A stretch of 64,000 nucleotides of DNA from Echinometra lucunter (Eukaryota > Echinodermata > Echinoidea > Camarodonta > Echinometridae): positions 8,124,357 to 8,188,356 of the forward strand of contig CM057161.1 of NCBI GenBank assembly GCA_029962745.1, written 5' to 3'. The translations under genes and the position numbers were made by a program. The first letter of the stretch is position 1, and each line of letters opens with the position of its first letter. Below are positions 34,814 to 45,853 of the stretch, piece after piece. A model generated the notes under the pieces. That model was not told the origin of the DNA. It did no database searches and saw only the letters and a program-made list of their open reading frames with translations.

Positions 34814-34940
34814 ACACAGTAAGAAATTAGGGTGCTATTCTGCACCCTTACCGCTGGTACAATAGCAGCACCCTATCCTATAGGGTGCTGCTATTGTACC
34901 AGCGAGGGTGCAGAATTGCACCTTAATTTCTTAGCGTGTA
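34814..34940. mobile_element. 127-base near-perfect palindromic MITE
   Basis: The left arm starts 'acacagtaagaaattagggt' and the right arm is its inverse, ending 'cttagcgtgt'. The two halves meet at 'ccctatcctatagggt'. TA dinucleotides flank it, consistent with a Tc1/mariner-type target site. Confidence 0.85.
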
Positions 34941-34969
34941 GTAATGGTGAAAAAAATCCATCCCTCTAC

Positions 34970-35235
34970 CCGTAATTTGTGGCATTCCTCAGGGAAGTAT
35001 ACTTCGTCGGACTCCGCTTCTTTTTATTCTAAACACCAACGATATTGCTAAAGTTGTAAAGCATAGCACTATATCGCTACATGTATTTATTATGCTTCTA
35101 AAGATCAACTAATGGACTTACAAGATCACCTGAACGAGGATTTTCACTCAATATCGAAATGGCTTAATTGCGATGAAATTTTACTGAATGAAAATAAATT
35201 TGAATTCATGATCATCGCATTCAACCGTAGGTGAA
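34970..35235 (+). mobile_element. LINE reverse transcriptase fragment
   Basis: 'CGIPQGSILRRTPLLFI' is followed by 'NTNDIAK', and after frame breaks by 'LMDLQDHLNEDFHSISKWL' and 'LLNENKFEFMI'. These are typical segments of a non-LTR reverse transcriptase around the catalytic domain, although the YADD box itself is not readable. Broken by frameshifts. Confidence 0.75.
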
Positions 35236-36850
35236 TATTTTTCGATAACATCTATATCTAAGTTAAAGGCATTGGTTGACATTGTCATAATTTGAAAAAA
35301 TATATCATTTTGCTACTTGAAAATGGGATAAACATAAGGGTAATAGTGTGAAGAAAAAAAAAAACAGTCTGAAAGTTTCAAAGTATAATATCCACAGGAA
35401 GTATTTTCAAATATTACAAATGTGAACCAATGTTTGACAAATATATAACTCTGTTGCACCATAGAATTATTATGAATGGAATACCAACGGTCATGTGCCC
35501 TTTGAGGTACCAGTTCCGCCGCGAGATTTAACTTACATAAGTACCATAATTGTCACTCCCTTCGGATCATCTGCAGCTGTTTTGACAATAGTGATTGTGT
35601 AAGCATGTTCAGTCATTGACAAAGGAGCAGATTCCCTCATTTCGGTGTGCTGGCTGGTGTGCTCTTGCAGAATATGTCTTTGATTTAGAACACTGCTAGG
35701 GGAGCAGCAAACCTGAAAACATGTTAATTTTTGTGTGATATAAAATTTATTCATACTCATTCGCCCGCTTTTTCACATGCCTATGACCTTATTTAACAAC
35801 GAGAAGGACACGATCTTCATAAGATCCATACATTATACTTCTCATGCTTCTGGAAAACTAAGAGAAAATGGGGAAGAACAGGATTATAAATCTCAAACAT
35901 TCAATTAAAATATTGCCTCTATCTTGTAATATTCATACAATTTTCGAGATGAAACACGTAGATTAGTGAATTCAAACTGTTAAGAAGAACTCCACATTGA
36001 TTTTCCATGATTTAAGCGATTTATCATGTTTATTCTTTTCTGCGCATGTATAGCTACAGCTTATTTCAAGTCACCATGATCACTGTCTCTATCTTCTCCC
36101 AAATAATTAGCGGCGGACCTCGTAAGATCAAAGTGGAGAAATGTGTACAGAATGTTACTGAGATGGCCTTGACAGTCACAATGAATTAACGTTAGGATGA
36201 GTGTCCTTCTTATGGTACGTCCATGGTTGCACAGACTATATAGACCATAGACTGGACTAAGGAGTTTGCATGCGCTTGGCTCAACGGGCCGTACTGTGTG
36301 TATTGGCATATGACGCGGAGGGAGGCAGATAACTTTTTTTTTATTAACTCGAGCAAAACGGTCCTCTCACTAAATTAAAAAATCGCGGTTTGCGTCCTAC
36401 TAAGAGCTTTTCATTTCAAATTATGGTTGTTTTCAGGGTTTTTGAGTACAAATACATGTACTCATACACATGTTTCATCTTAGTTTGAGATTTTTTTTAA
36501 TCGGCTGATCTCAAAGTTAGCCAATGCCTTTAACGGGATTCCCCTAAAATCTGTCAAAACAATGAAGTATTAAGGATTATTTTCTTCTTCCTCCCCTTCC
36601 CCCTCTTTTTCTCTTTCACTCTTATGTTTTTTTCCCTTCTCTTTATGTCTCTCCTCAGTCTTTTTTCCTTTGATCTTTCCTTCTCTCCTTCCATTTTCTT
36701 CGTTCTTGTGACTCCCAAATTCGTCCTGCCTTTGAGGGGTCAAAATGATTTGTTCCTATCAGTCGAACCCCCCCCCCCCCCCTCATCCTGCCTTCACTGC
36801 GTAACGCTATTGATATGTCTTAGGATACATACAGGTATTTGACAATCCAG
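35236..36850. other. Non-coding stretch, nothing recognised
   Basis: No gene identified. A CT-rich stretch and a C run lie near 36600-36782. Confidence 0.45.
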
Positions 36851-36852
36851 GA

Positions 36853-37300
36853 GGGTGTTTCATAAAGCTGTTCGTAAAGTTCGTTAAAAATGACTTTACG
36901 AACGACTTGAATGTGGCAAGCCAAAGAGCATTCTCAATCATTATAAATAGCAACAGCTATAGGTGAAATATGCAGACGTAGAATAACATATATTGTTTAC
37001 CAACATACTTCGCAATGAAAATGTTGGTAAACAATATATGTATTTGTACATACTTCACTCTGTACTGTCATGATCATGTATTTACCAACATTTTCATTGC
37101 GAAGTATGTGTTTTGCTACACTACAGTTTAATTGAGATTATAGGAAAAGCAGTCACACTTTGTTAAAACGTCTTGAAAAACTTTGAGCATCCCATTTGGC
37201 ACTTCGTCATGTTCAAGTCATTAGTAACACTTATCTGTATGAAAAGATCACAGAGATCAGTGGTTCGTAAAGCCACACGTAACTTCGAACAGCTTATCTT
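36853..37300. mobile_element. MITE with 'gtttcataaagctgttcgta' end
   Basis: The left end and internal phrases ('ggcaagccaaa', 'aggtgaaatatgcaga', 'tttaattgagattat', 'gcagtcacactttgtta') match the element at 58532-58852 in the same orientation. An additional inverted-repeat segment lies at about 36985-37112, with 'ttgtttaccaaca' and its inverse. Confidence 0.7.
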
Positions 37301-39595
37301 GTTCCATGTAAATCATTTTTTTAAAATGCATACATTTTATCAGATATAGATGGGAACTATAATACTGAACATGATGGTAAGAGTTCAAGAGTTCAAGAGT
37401 TTATTTATTTTCATTAAAAAAAAAACAAATAACAAATTTTGAAAAAAAAAATCAAACATACATGACTATTCACTAGTCTAACTAAACACTAGTCTTGATA
37501 AAAACTCCTTAGAAAGAGTGAAATCAAAAGAATAAGAAGATAAAAAGGATCTTACTTATCATTAACAAATATTTATTTTAGATAGTGTGTGTAGAGGCTG
37601 CATAAGTAATGTATTAATAATGATGACCATAATGGAATTATTTCATTGGTTAATTTCCCTTCACGTTGAACAAAATTGCCACCTTATCCGTACAAATAGA
37701 TATGATTTCGTGGAGAATTATCCAGAGTGAATTTTTCCTTGGATCTGGATATTTCCCGCGCCTGGTCTGAAATTCTAAGTGGATTTATTAACTTATTCTG
37801 GGAAATAAAGCTTCACTGGAAATAACCACACGATCTCGAGGTAAGATTAGGCGGGCTTAAGAAAGTTTTTTTCGAATGATTGAGACAGAAATCTACTCAC
37901 TTTCAACTCTCTGTGCACAGAAATTATATCTAGAACCTCTTATTCTTATCACGTCATTAAGACCACAAATAAAACGATAATAAATTCATCGGCCAATGTT
38001 AGCAATCATAAACCTCCAATAATGAGACCTTAAACTTCTACGCATACGACAAAATCCTAATATGAACAGTTTTGTAAAAGGTAAAAAACCTTTTCTCGCG
38101 ATTTGATTTTTATCCATTTTTAAAAAATTATTATACATGCATATTGAATCACTCCTGGTTTCCCTATTTAAATAGACTTACAGCTCAAAGATTGTATGGC
38201 AGATAATATATCCGAAGGTTTGATTGGCTTGAGATTGTTTCAGTCGAATATTTCCAAGGGCAATATTGGCAATAGAGAAACATTTAAGCTGTAATATATC
38301 TGAAAATAGATAACAATTTCATATAGTCTTAAAATCTATATTTACTTGGGAAAAAGTATTGTCATATAATTATGATTAGTCAAAGTTTGCCTCTAAACAA
38401 AAAGACAAAAAGTAAGTTCCCCCTAAACCAATATGTATTTTTTCAATCAGGAACCTTTGAGGAAATCTGAATACAGATTCATGTAGCTATACTTCTCAGC
38501 TACATTTCATGTAAAATTCAGGGCAAACCCTTCAGTCACGCTTCAGTGAACATAACCTAAAAGCATAAATTGTCGCTTTTAAAGTTCACAAGCTTCATGA
38601 CATGACTTTGATTCAGTGATATCGGAACACACTTTAAGTTTTTAACGTTTGAAGGCATGCAACATAAATTTTCATGCGCTCCCCAACGTACCAAATGACT
38701 TGTGCGCCAAATTTCATGCCTGAGTGAGCAAGAAGTGAAAGTGGCCAAAAATGCAGTTTTGACATCTTTTTGCGGTAAATTTAATCTAATGCAAAGGAAT
38801 TCATGTTTGGAAGGGTGTTTGCAACTTTTTCAGTTGATACCTATTAATTCACGGTTGAATGAACAAATAATAAAAGCAAAATATCACCAATTTGAAATTA
38901 TCAATAGATTATTCCTTTATTTTATGCACTAAAAAATCATATGGATAACATTTTTAGCATGTTTATATGACCGTTGTACATGTATCAATGAGTCCGTGGC
39001 GTTTTCATGCAAAGTTCACGCTTCAATGAGCACGTGGGACTAGAAAAGCTCTTTTTTCACCTATGAAACAAAATTCACTTGCTTAATTTGGGTAACCATC
39101 ATAAGCCTTCTTGGGGAGTCCGTCTGATTTGATTTTCATCGAAATCCAATCAATTCATTGAGTTTTTTTAGTCCGGATAAAAATGTTATTTGTTATTCAC
39201 AATAGATATATCTATTTCTTCTAAGTCACGTCGACACAAGCTATTGATTTCTGCATATTTCTTTTAAAACATAAATAATGGCATGACCTTGTTGCAACAG
39301 CAAAAAAATTAAAGGAATTTAACGAAAACTTTACAGTAGTGTACTACGAATATCGATGATAATCATGCTGAATTCTTGATCATGTTGATAGTTATGAAAC
39401 TAGCATTATGCTTAGAATGGTGTTCAATTTAGTGCCTCAGTGAGCAGGTGAGGAAGCTCCACTTTATCTTGGGTCACTCATTGCCCCATATCACCTGCTG
39501 CTAGCCCCAGCCTTTGCTCAAGTTCAGCATGTACCATATTCTGTACATGCTGTATGTCCCCATAACTATCTGCATAGTGTGGGGTACTTTGCAGT
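37301..39595. other. Non-coding stretch, nothing recognised
   Basis: AT-rich. Near 37380 there is a 'gttcaagagttcaagagttt' direct repeat followed by an A-rich tract, possibly a LINE tail. No gene identified. Confidence 0.45.
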
Positions 39596-39790
39596 GGGGT
39601 AATGTTCCTTATTCCGAAGGTTCGATTGTCCGAAAATGAAATAAGGTTCATTAGTCCCAAAATAACCAACGAACTAACGAGCCTTATTTCAATTTCAGAC
39701 TAAAGAACCTTCGGAATAACGAATCTTATTTCATTTTTGGACTCTCGAACCTTCGGAATAACGAACCTTCCGAATAAACGAACTGTAACC
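39596..39790. repeat. Inverted 'ttccgaaggttcg / cgaaccttcggaa' repeat
   Basis: Multiple copies of 'gaaccttcggaataacgaa' and its inverse make a foldback structure of about 190 bases. Probably a decayed MITE. Confidence 0.6.
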
Positions 39791-41090
39791 GATGTACTGA
39801 AGGCTTCTGCAAGGTGTTTACCCAACTGTCGAATGATGTCCCATAATCTGCCCGCCTGTCTCCTTCTTTGGACATTTTTGTCCAGAATATCAAAATTGTT
39901 CTATTCATTCTTGATCCTTAACTCTATACTTATCATGCAAGTTGTTTGAACTGTGGAGTGCATCTGTGCAACCTCTTATGTGTAAGAGCGCTATATTACG
40001 AAGTCATTACATTGTTTTGTATTGTATCGTATTGTATATCAATCAAAGAAATCTAATATTTTCGTATTGTTACATATATTTGTGTATCCGTGCATACGCT
40101 GTTAACAAAAATATATAATACTTTATAATGAATGTTAAGTCTTAATATTTTTTATTTTGTTATATTTGCATTCTCTAGTTAATAGAATGTTCCTTGCACT
40201 TACTCATTTCCTGTCATAAGAAGATGTTAAACTACTTTTATGGCATATATCGGCAAATACATTAAATCGGAATGGTCGAAATACAAGATAAGAATAAGTT
40301 GAAATGTTCATCTAGAAAACAATATTTTGCTAGCACTACCTTCGACGATAGACATTGCAAGAAAAAGATATCTAATCAACCACATGCTACAACGGTTTTG
40401 TCTTCTTGTAAATTTCAGCGATTACATTTTTAAAAATGCTCGATTTTCAAATAAATTTGTGTAATATTAGCTCTTTAACTGATTTATTTCAACATTTAAG
40501 ACATTTTTAAAATGTTGATCTACAACAGAAAGGACATGCCAATAAACATGATAAAGTCTGTAGATATTAGAGCCACGGCCTAGTCTTTCTATAACAATTA
40601 TTTCGCGACTATTTTACAACCTAATTTGATTTTCAAGAACGTTCTACGCACTACCAAATAATTCATCATATCTGAGCATGAATTTGACTGAAATATTTAC
40701 GTCCATGACCTTTTGAAAAATAGTATATTTCGTGTTTCGTACCGACCGAATAATAGCTTCCTTGCGATTTTTTTTCTGAATAAACGCTTCCTTTAAATAT
40801 TCCTTTCCTTATTTTTGTTGTGATAACTCTAAATTTGTCAAATTCAGTGAATACAATAATTCCAGTCAGTGTCTGTTCGAAATCGTTCAGATATGATTGT
40901 TTAAAATCCTCTTAAAATCCCTTCACTATTATGCTGAGGAATGATTCGAGTACAAAACCAGACACCGTGAAGTCAGAGGTGGTAAAAGACTGATGGAATG
41001 ACTTTTTAGTCAGTTAAATCAATGCCTCTTAGATAACAGGATGAACAGAATACAAATGTGATATAAAGGAAAGAAATTACAAGCTCCCTT
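39791..41090. other. Non-coding stretch, nothing recognised
   Basis: AT-rich sequence without coding signal. 'gagcgctatattacgaa' at about 39987 resembles a LINE tail phrase. Confidence 0.45.
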
Positions 41091-41093
41091 TCT

Positions 41094-41684
41094 CTTAAAG
41101 GAGAATGAAACCCAGGTATCAGTATAGTGAATGGAGATGACCAAGAAGAGTAAAAAGTGAAAGTTTGAGCAAAATCAGACAATCTGTTCTAGATTTATGA
41201 ATTTTGAAAGTTTCAGTAAATCCCTATTATATGGGGATCCTTGAGTTGGTAACTTTGCCAGAATCTGTGATGTCATCGTGGACAACTCTCCATTCATTTT
41301 GTGCATAAATTTTCCAAAAAACCCCTGATTTATATGAAATTTCAAGTCATGAATCAACATAATTCTTCCCAAAATGCTTGCAGAATTGATATAGTCATGT
41401 CATACTCAAAAAAAACAAATCAAAAGAATTTCTATTTTTCTTGAAAATGTAGAAAACGTGAAATTCTGTGTACAAAATGAATGGAGAGTTGTCCACGATG
41501 ACATCACAGATGCTGGCAAAGTTTCCAACTCAAGGATCCCCATAATAAGGATTTACTTAAACTCTCAGAGTTCATAACTCTTGAACAGGTTGTCCTATTT
41601 TGGTCAAACTTTCACTGTTTAGTCTTGTTGTTCTTCTTCATTCACTGGAAGCACACTGACGTCTGGGTTGCATTCCCCTTTAAG
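41094..41684. mobile_element. About 590-base foldback element
   Basis: The ends 'cttaaaggagaatgaaaccc' and 'gggttgcattcccctttaag' are inverted. Inside, 'gagttggtaactttgccaga' to 'gacaactctccattcatttt' is mirrored at about 41477-41545. The inverted arms cover most of the element. Confidence 0.8.
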
Positions 41685-41821
41685 TTTCCGTTATTTGCAT
41701 CTTAAAAGATGCTGACATCTGAAACTGCTATTCTTCGTAATGTTCAAGTGACTGTAAATGCTCTCAGATTTCAGATATCATGTTATGCGTGATACTTTAA
41801 AAAGTAACATTTATTTCTAAT

Positions 41822-42027
41822 TATCGCGATAGCTCAGATGGTAGAACAAAGGTCTTGTTATCCGGGGACCCGGATTCAAAACGTAGCACCCTTGATAAGG
41901 CATTATTAATCTCTATTACCAGGTCCTTCGGAGAGGACTTAAAGCTGTCGGTCCTCCAGCTGCTTACTAACAAGCATTCATGCTTTATTTGTAGCCAGGT
42001 AAGGCAAACCAAACCATAACCAACCTT
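41822..42027 (+). mobile_element. tRNA-derived SINE with 'ccataaccaacc' tail
   Basis: A head with A box 'tagctcagatgg' and B-box-like 'ggattcaaaa' is followed by 'ataaggcattattaatctc', 'gtccttcggagaggacttaa' and 'gcttactaacaagcat', and a tail 'ccataaccaacc'. The same family is inverted at 58203-58438. Confidence 0.8.
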
Positions 42028-43868
42028 TACAATAGGAACTACCACAATTTGGTAAACAAATGCATGAAGTCGATACAACTTGAAATGCTTGTGACAGGGG
42101 GCAATGTTAATTTTTCAGGTATTATTAAGGATTTACCCTGAATTTGCTCTAATTCCATTACTTTCGTTTTATTTACATCAGGTTTCTATTAAAGCGTAGT
42201 ATTTGCAGGTTTATCATCAATTAATCCAGCCTAATCATTTCCCTTGGTTTGCTGATAGACCGGCTGAGGGAGTCAAAAAGGGGCACTACACGTTTCTTAC
42301 ATTTTTAGATAATACATGATAATGATCTCCGAAATAACGTTTTGCCTATCAATGGTGTGTGCACATTATGAACTTCAAGTGTACTCTAGTATACTTGAAA
42401 CGATTCTTTTACGCATGCGTATTAGAAACAAATTTTGATTGGTCGAGCCATTGAGATGTGTCAGGGTTACGAGTACATTAAAGCTTTCAAACGAACTTTT
42501 AGAAGGCAAATATTTGGTCAGAGATTGAGACTTGATGATTTGTATGAAATAAAACAAGTGAATGATTTTACGCATGCGCGTTGGAGTACTTTTGATTGGT
42601 TCGATCACTGTGTGCGTGCAATGTCAGCTCGGTGTGACGAAGGAGGTATGGTACCTCCTTGGTTTGACCTTATAACCCACTTGGAAGTAAAGAACGGCAG
42701 CCATTGTTATAATAAGAACTTTGTTGGGTTCCATAACAGATAAAGGGCTTTTGTTATCTGAATGTACGTGAGCAGATAACGATTTGCAACATGCTGTCAG
42801 TATGCTTGACTTGGAGTGTTTTCCCTGTATGTTACATAGGCCGGGAAGATGAAAATTTCAGATTATCAAAAGACCTCCTTCTCAACGGGAAAATAATACA
42901 TGCAGCTCAAGCAGAATCTTTGGTTCAATAGGCATCTGAATCCGGGGGACTATCGGGTTACAGCCCTACGATTGTTACTCGTACAGGTCTCTATCGTACT
43001 GAAGCAAACACCGCCTTCAAGAAACGAGATGGCGTCTTTGCGGGGGTTATTTTCTGGGTTTTTTTCTGGGTTTTTTTTTCTAATCAAATCATAATAAACG
43101 ATAAACAGAATTGTCTACTTCACCCTCCATGGATGACATCGTAGACTGACACCTATTCCCACTCGCTAATTTTAATCACAGATAACGGGATACTTGAAAT
43201 TTGGACCAAAGCTCTGAGCTCCACCGATAAAAAAAAAAAATGCCCGAACGCCCTTGGTTTATTTCCAAACTTTCGAAACACATTCGGAGGTCTTTATTGT
43301 GCGAACAATATGCATACAAATGCATGTACATACATCTCAATGAATGTCATGGTCATTTAAAATCCATAGCTACGACAAAAGGTATACGAAGTTCCAAAGG
43401 GGGAAAGGGGGTTGCAGGACCAGGGTATTAAAAACTAGCAATATTCAGACGACTATCATTGTATGGATGGATGGTGGTCTAATTGAGGTTATTTTTATCT
43501 TACTTTGTATTGGACCAAATGACTTTGAAATTGATGATTTAAATACACATTCGATGCACCAAACAAAGAGTGTCACTAGATTGAGTTTGGTCATTTTTTG
43601 GAAAGAAGAAAGGTTCTATCGAAAAGCTATTTCAGCCACCCCCCCCCCCCCCCCACACACACACACACACAAACAAACGCGCACACGTGGTGAAACCGTG
43701 CCTGTTAGCCTAGTAATGATATTTTTCCTTTGAAATGCATTCTAGTATTGCTGACTGTAATACTGGTATTTCGGGCTCTGAGGCAGATTTCGGGATCTTG
43801 AGATGGCGCTATTTAACATGTTTAAAAGTAGATGATGTTTGAAGGTTTGCATGGTGGTACGGATATTC
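42028..43868. other. Non-coding stretch, nothing recognised
   Basis: 'ttttacgcatgcg…ttttgattggt' occurs twice, at about 42408 and 42567. C and CA runs lie near 43640-43672. No gene identified. Confidence 0.45.
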
Positions 43869-43870
43869 GT

Positions 43871-44131
43871 AGAAAGGGTTTACGGTTCACCATGTGGTAA
43901 GTCCTAAAGGACTATAGATAAAGTGGATAGAGATGGAGGTGAAATAGAGAGGCGAGAAAGCAGGAAAGTTGGAGGGTAGAGTATCTTTCTGAAAACTGGG
44001 TGAAGTCCTAAAAAGGACTGTAAACCAGAAGAGGTGGGAGGATTGAGTTGGTGGAGATATGAGGAGGCTTGAGTCGGCGAGAGGTAAGAAGACTTGAGGC
44101 CACCTCATGGTGAACCGTAAACCCTTTCTAT
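43871..44131. mobile_element. MITE with 28-base terminal inverted repeats
   Basis: The left end 'agaaagggtttacggttcac' and right end 'gtgaaccgtaaaccctttct' are exact inverses. The element is about 260 bases and non-coding. Confidence 0.85.
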
Positions 44132-44731
44132 GGATGTTTAAAGGTACTTTTTTTTCTCTCAAAGTAAACACTATTACAAATTAGAAGACTTTGCTGTTTT
44201 GATCATTAATGGCTGCAGGTACAAAGAGATTGAAATACAGTTATCACAGCCTGACATCAATCTAATTGTTGCTCAGCAGAAAATATTCAGCTGCATGCAT
44301 GGGGGCATACATGCTCTTATCAAATGGTGTGCTAGAAATCTCAGACATTCACAAAATATGTGATAGAAGTATTTTCATGTTTGAAAAGCACTTTCAAAAG
44401 CAATGATCTATTGCTTTCGAATAGTCCAAGGGTATCACTTGATAATTGAGCCACCAAATGATTTTCTCCCCTAATATTTTCATGATTGTTGGAAAACACT
44501 CGTGTATCAGTGAGTTAGAACTATCATCCATTAAATGATCATTTTTGATATCTTTTGCTAAGCAAATTTTATGACTGACTTTAATATCAATATTATTATT
44601 CAATCATCTGAACATATATTTCTTTCTTTAATGTAAAAAAAATGTCATACAAATGCCCTCCCCGGTGCCAAAAACATCTGTAATCATTTATTTTTTTCAA
44701 ATTCGCTCTCTTTTTTCTTTTATGAGGTAAG

Positions 44732-45199
44732 ATGACCAGACTGTCACTCAGCTTCGGGCTCCTTGTGGCGAGTGCGCTGCTTTCCTCGGGTTCATCATTG
44801 CAGGCCTTGAGCGTTACAGTGGATCAAATTACAGAAGAAGAAACTACCGCAGAGGAAACAGTCTCGCCCACCACATCGGAAGAGCCAATGACCACCGATG
44901 AAGTGATTACCGGGGTCACGGACGCTGCAACAGAACCGAAGACGGTAAAAATCATAACCACCAGTCCTCCAGAACCCGGCCTCTCCGCCGGTGCCATCGC
45001 TGGTATAGTGATCGGAGCTGTTGCAGGATTGGCCCTGACTGCCGCAGCCATATTCGCTATCGTCCATTCTAAAGGCCAGAGCACAGTCAGTCCCAGTGAT
45101 GGCGAACAACTTGAGGTGGTCTCGGTAGGGAACGAGAATGAGGGATACGAGAATGAGGGATACGAACATAAAATAAGTCTGACTACTGATGATGTTTAA
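44732..45199 (+). CDS. Short mucin-like membrane protein gene E, intact
   Basis: Intact 155-residue type I membrane protein. Residues 1-20 form a signal peptide (LSFGLLVASALLSSG). Residues about 27-80 are acidic and Thr/Ser-rich (EEETTAEETVSPTTSEE). The stalk TTSPPEPGLSAGAIAGIVIG and the transmembrane helix (about 84-111) match the block of genes B and C. The cytoplasmic tail of about 44 residues contains two copies of NEGYE encoded by a 15-base direct repeat. It lacks the 12-residue repeats, so it may represent the basic form of the family. A pyrimidine-rich tract ending ATGAG lies just upstream, as in the other members. The layout (signal, short acidic ectodomain, C-proximal helix) resembles that described for the echinoderm skeletogenic protein P16, but that link is only a hypothesis. 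Confidence 0.85.
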   Translation: MTRLSLSFGLLVASALLSSGSSLQALSVTVDQITEEETTAEETVSPTTSEEPMTTDEVITGVTDAATEPKTVKIITTSPPEPGLSAGAIAGIVIGAVAGLALTAAAIFAIVHSKGQSTVSPSDGEQLEVVSVGNENEGYENEGYEHKISLTTDDV

Positions 45200-45697
45200 G
45201 ATTTTCACTGGAATCCGAGTCAATATTGTCTATAATACCGTTGGTTCTACATTAAATTGACTAGAATTCTAGTCACTTTGACAAGAAAAAGTGCAAGTGC
45301 CCGGCTGATCCGGTAAGGCTAATCTAGCCAAATCTGACTAGATTGTCGCCATGGGTTTTGCTCTAAAAAAAAAAAGACAAAAAGACTATATATGGTGTCT
45401 TTTATGCCGCTGTAAGTATTAATATACATGTATATCGAGGAGAGAGGGGGGCTAATGACCCCGACCCCCCCCCCCCCCCCCGGTAGAAGGTGCATCCGCG
45501 CAAATCTTTGATATATTTACGCTCATCTTCGTCAAGGCCGACTGGGCATTTTCCCCTCTTCATGTCAGAGTATTTCTCAGTTGGTCTAGGATGGCGCGCA
45601 GATTTGCCTGTTTAGCTTTCCAACAGGTGATCATTGAGCTAAGATTGGTGAGGGGGTCTTATATTCGGGGGCCTCATCAGCTTTTCCTCGTTGGTTA
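45200..45697. other. Non-coding flank of gene E
   Basis: No gene seen. It contains 'gactagaattctagtc', a perfect palindrome, at about 45259-45274, and a C run at about 45464. Confidence 0.4.
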
Positions 45698-45853
45698 ATT
45701 TCATGAAAGTTGTCAGCACTGGCAAGTTGTCATTCTCTGACAATTACCATAGTAACAGTCAGTGACCAGTGCTTTTCAGCCAGTCAAAACCAAGGATTTT
45801 ACTGAAATTGTCAGAGAATGACAACTTGTCAGTGCTGACAACTTTCATGAAAT
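45698..45853. mobile_element. TTTCATGAAA-type MITE
   Basis: 'atttcatgaaagttgtcagc' at the left is mirrored by 'gctgacaactttcatgaaat' at the right. The middle 'ccaaggattttactgaaatt' is shared with the copy at 54725-54894. Confidence 0.85.
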
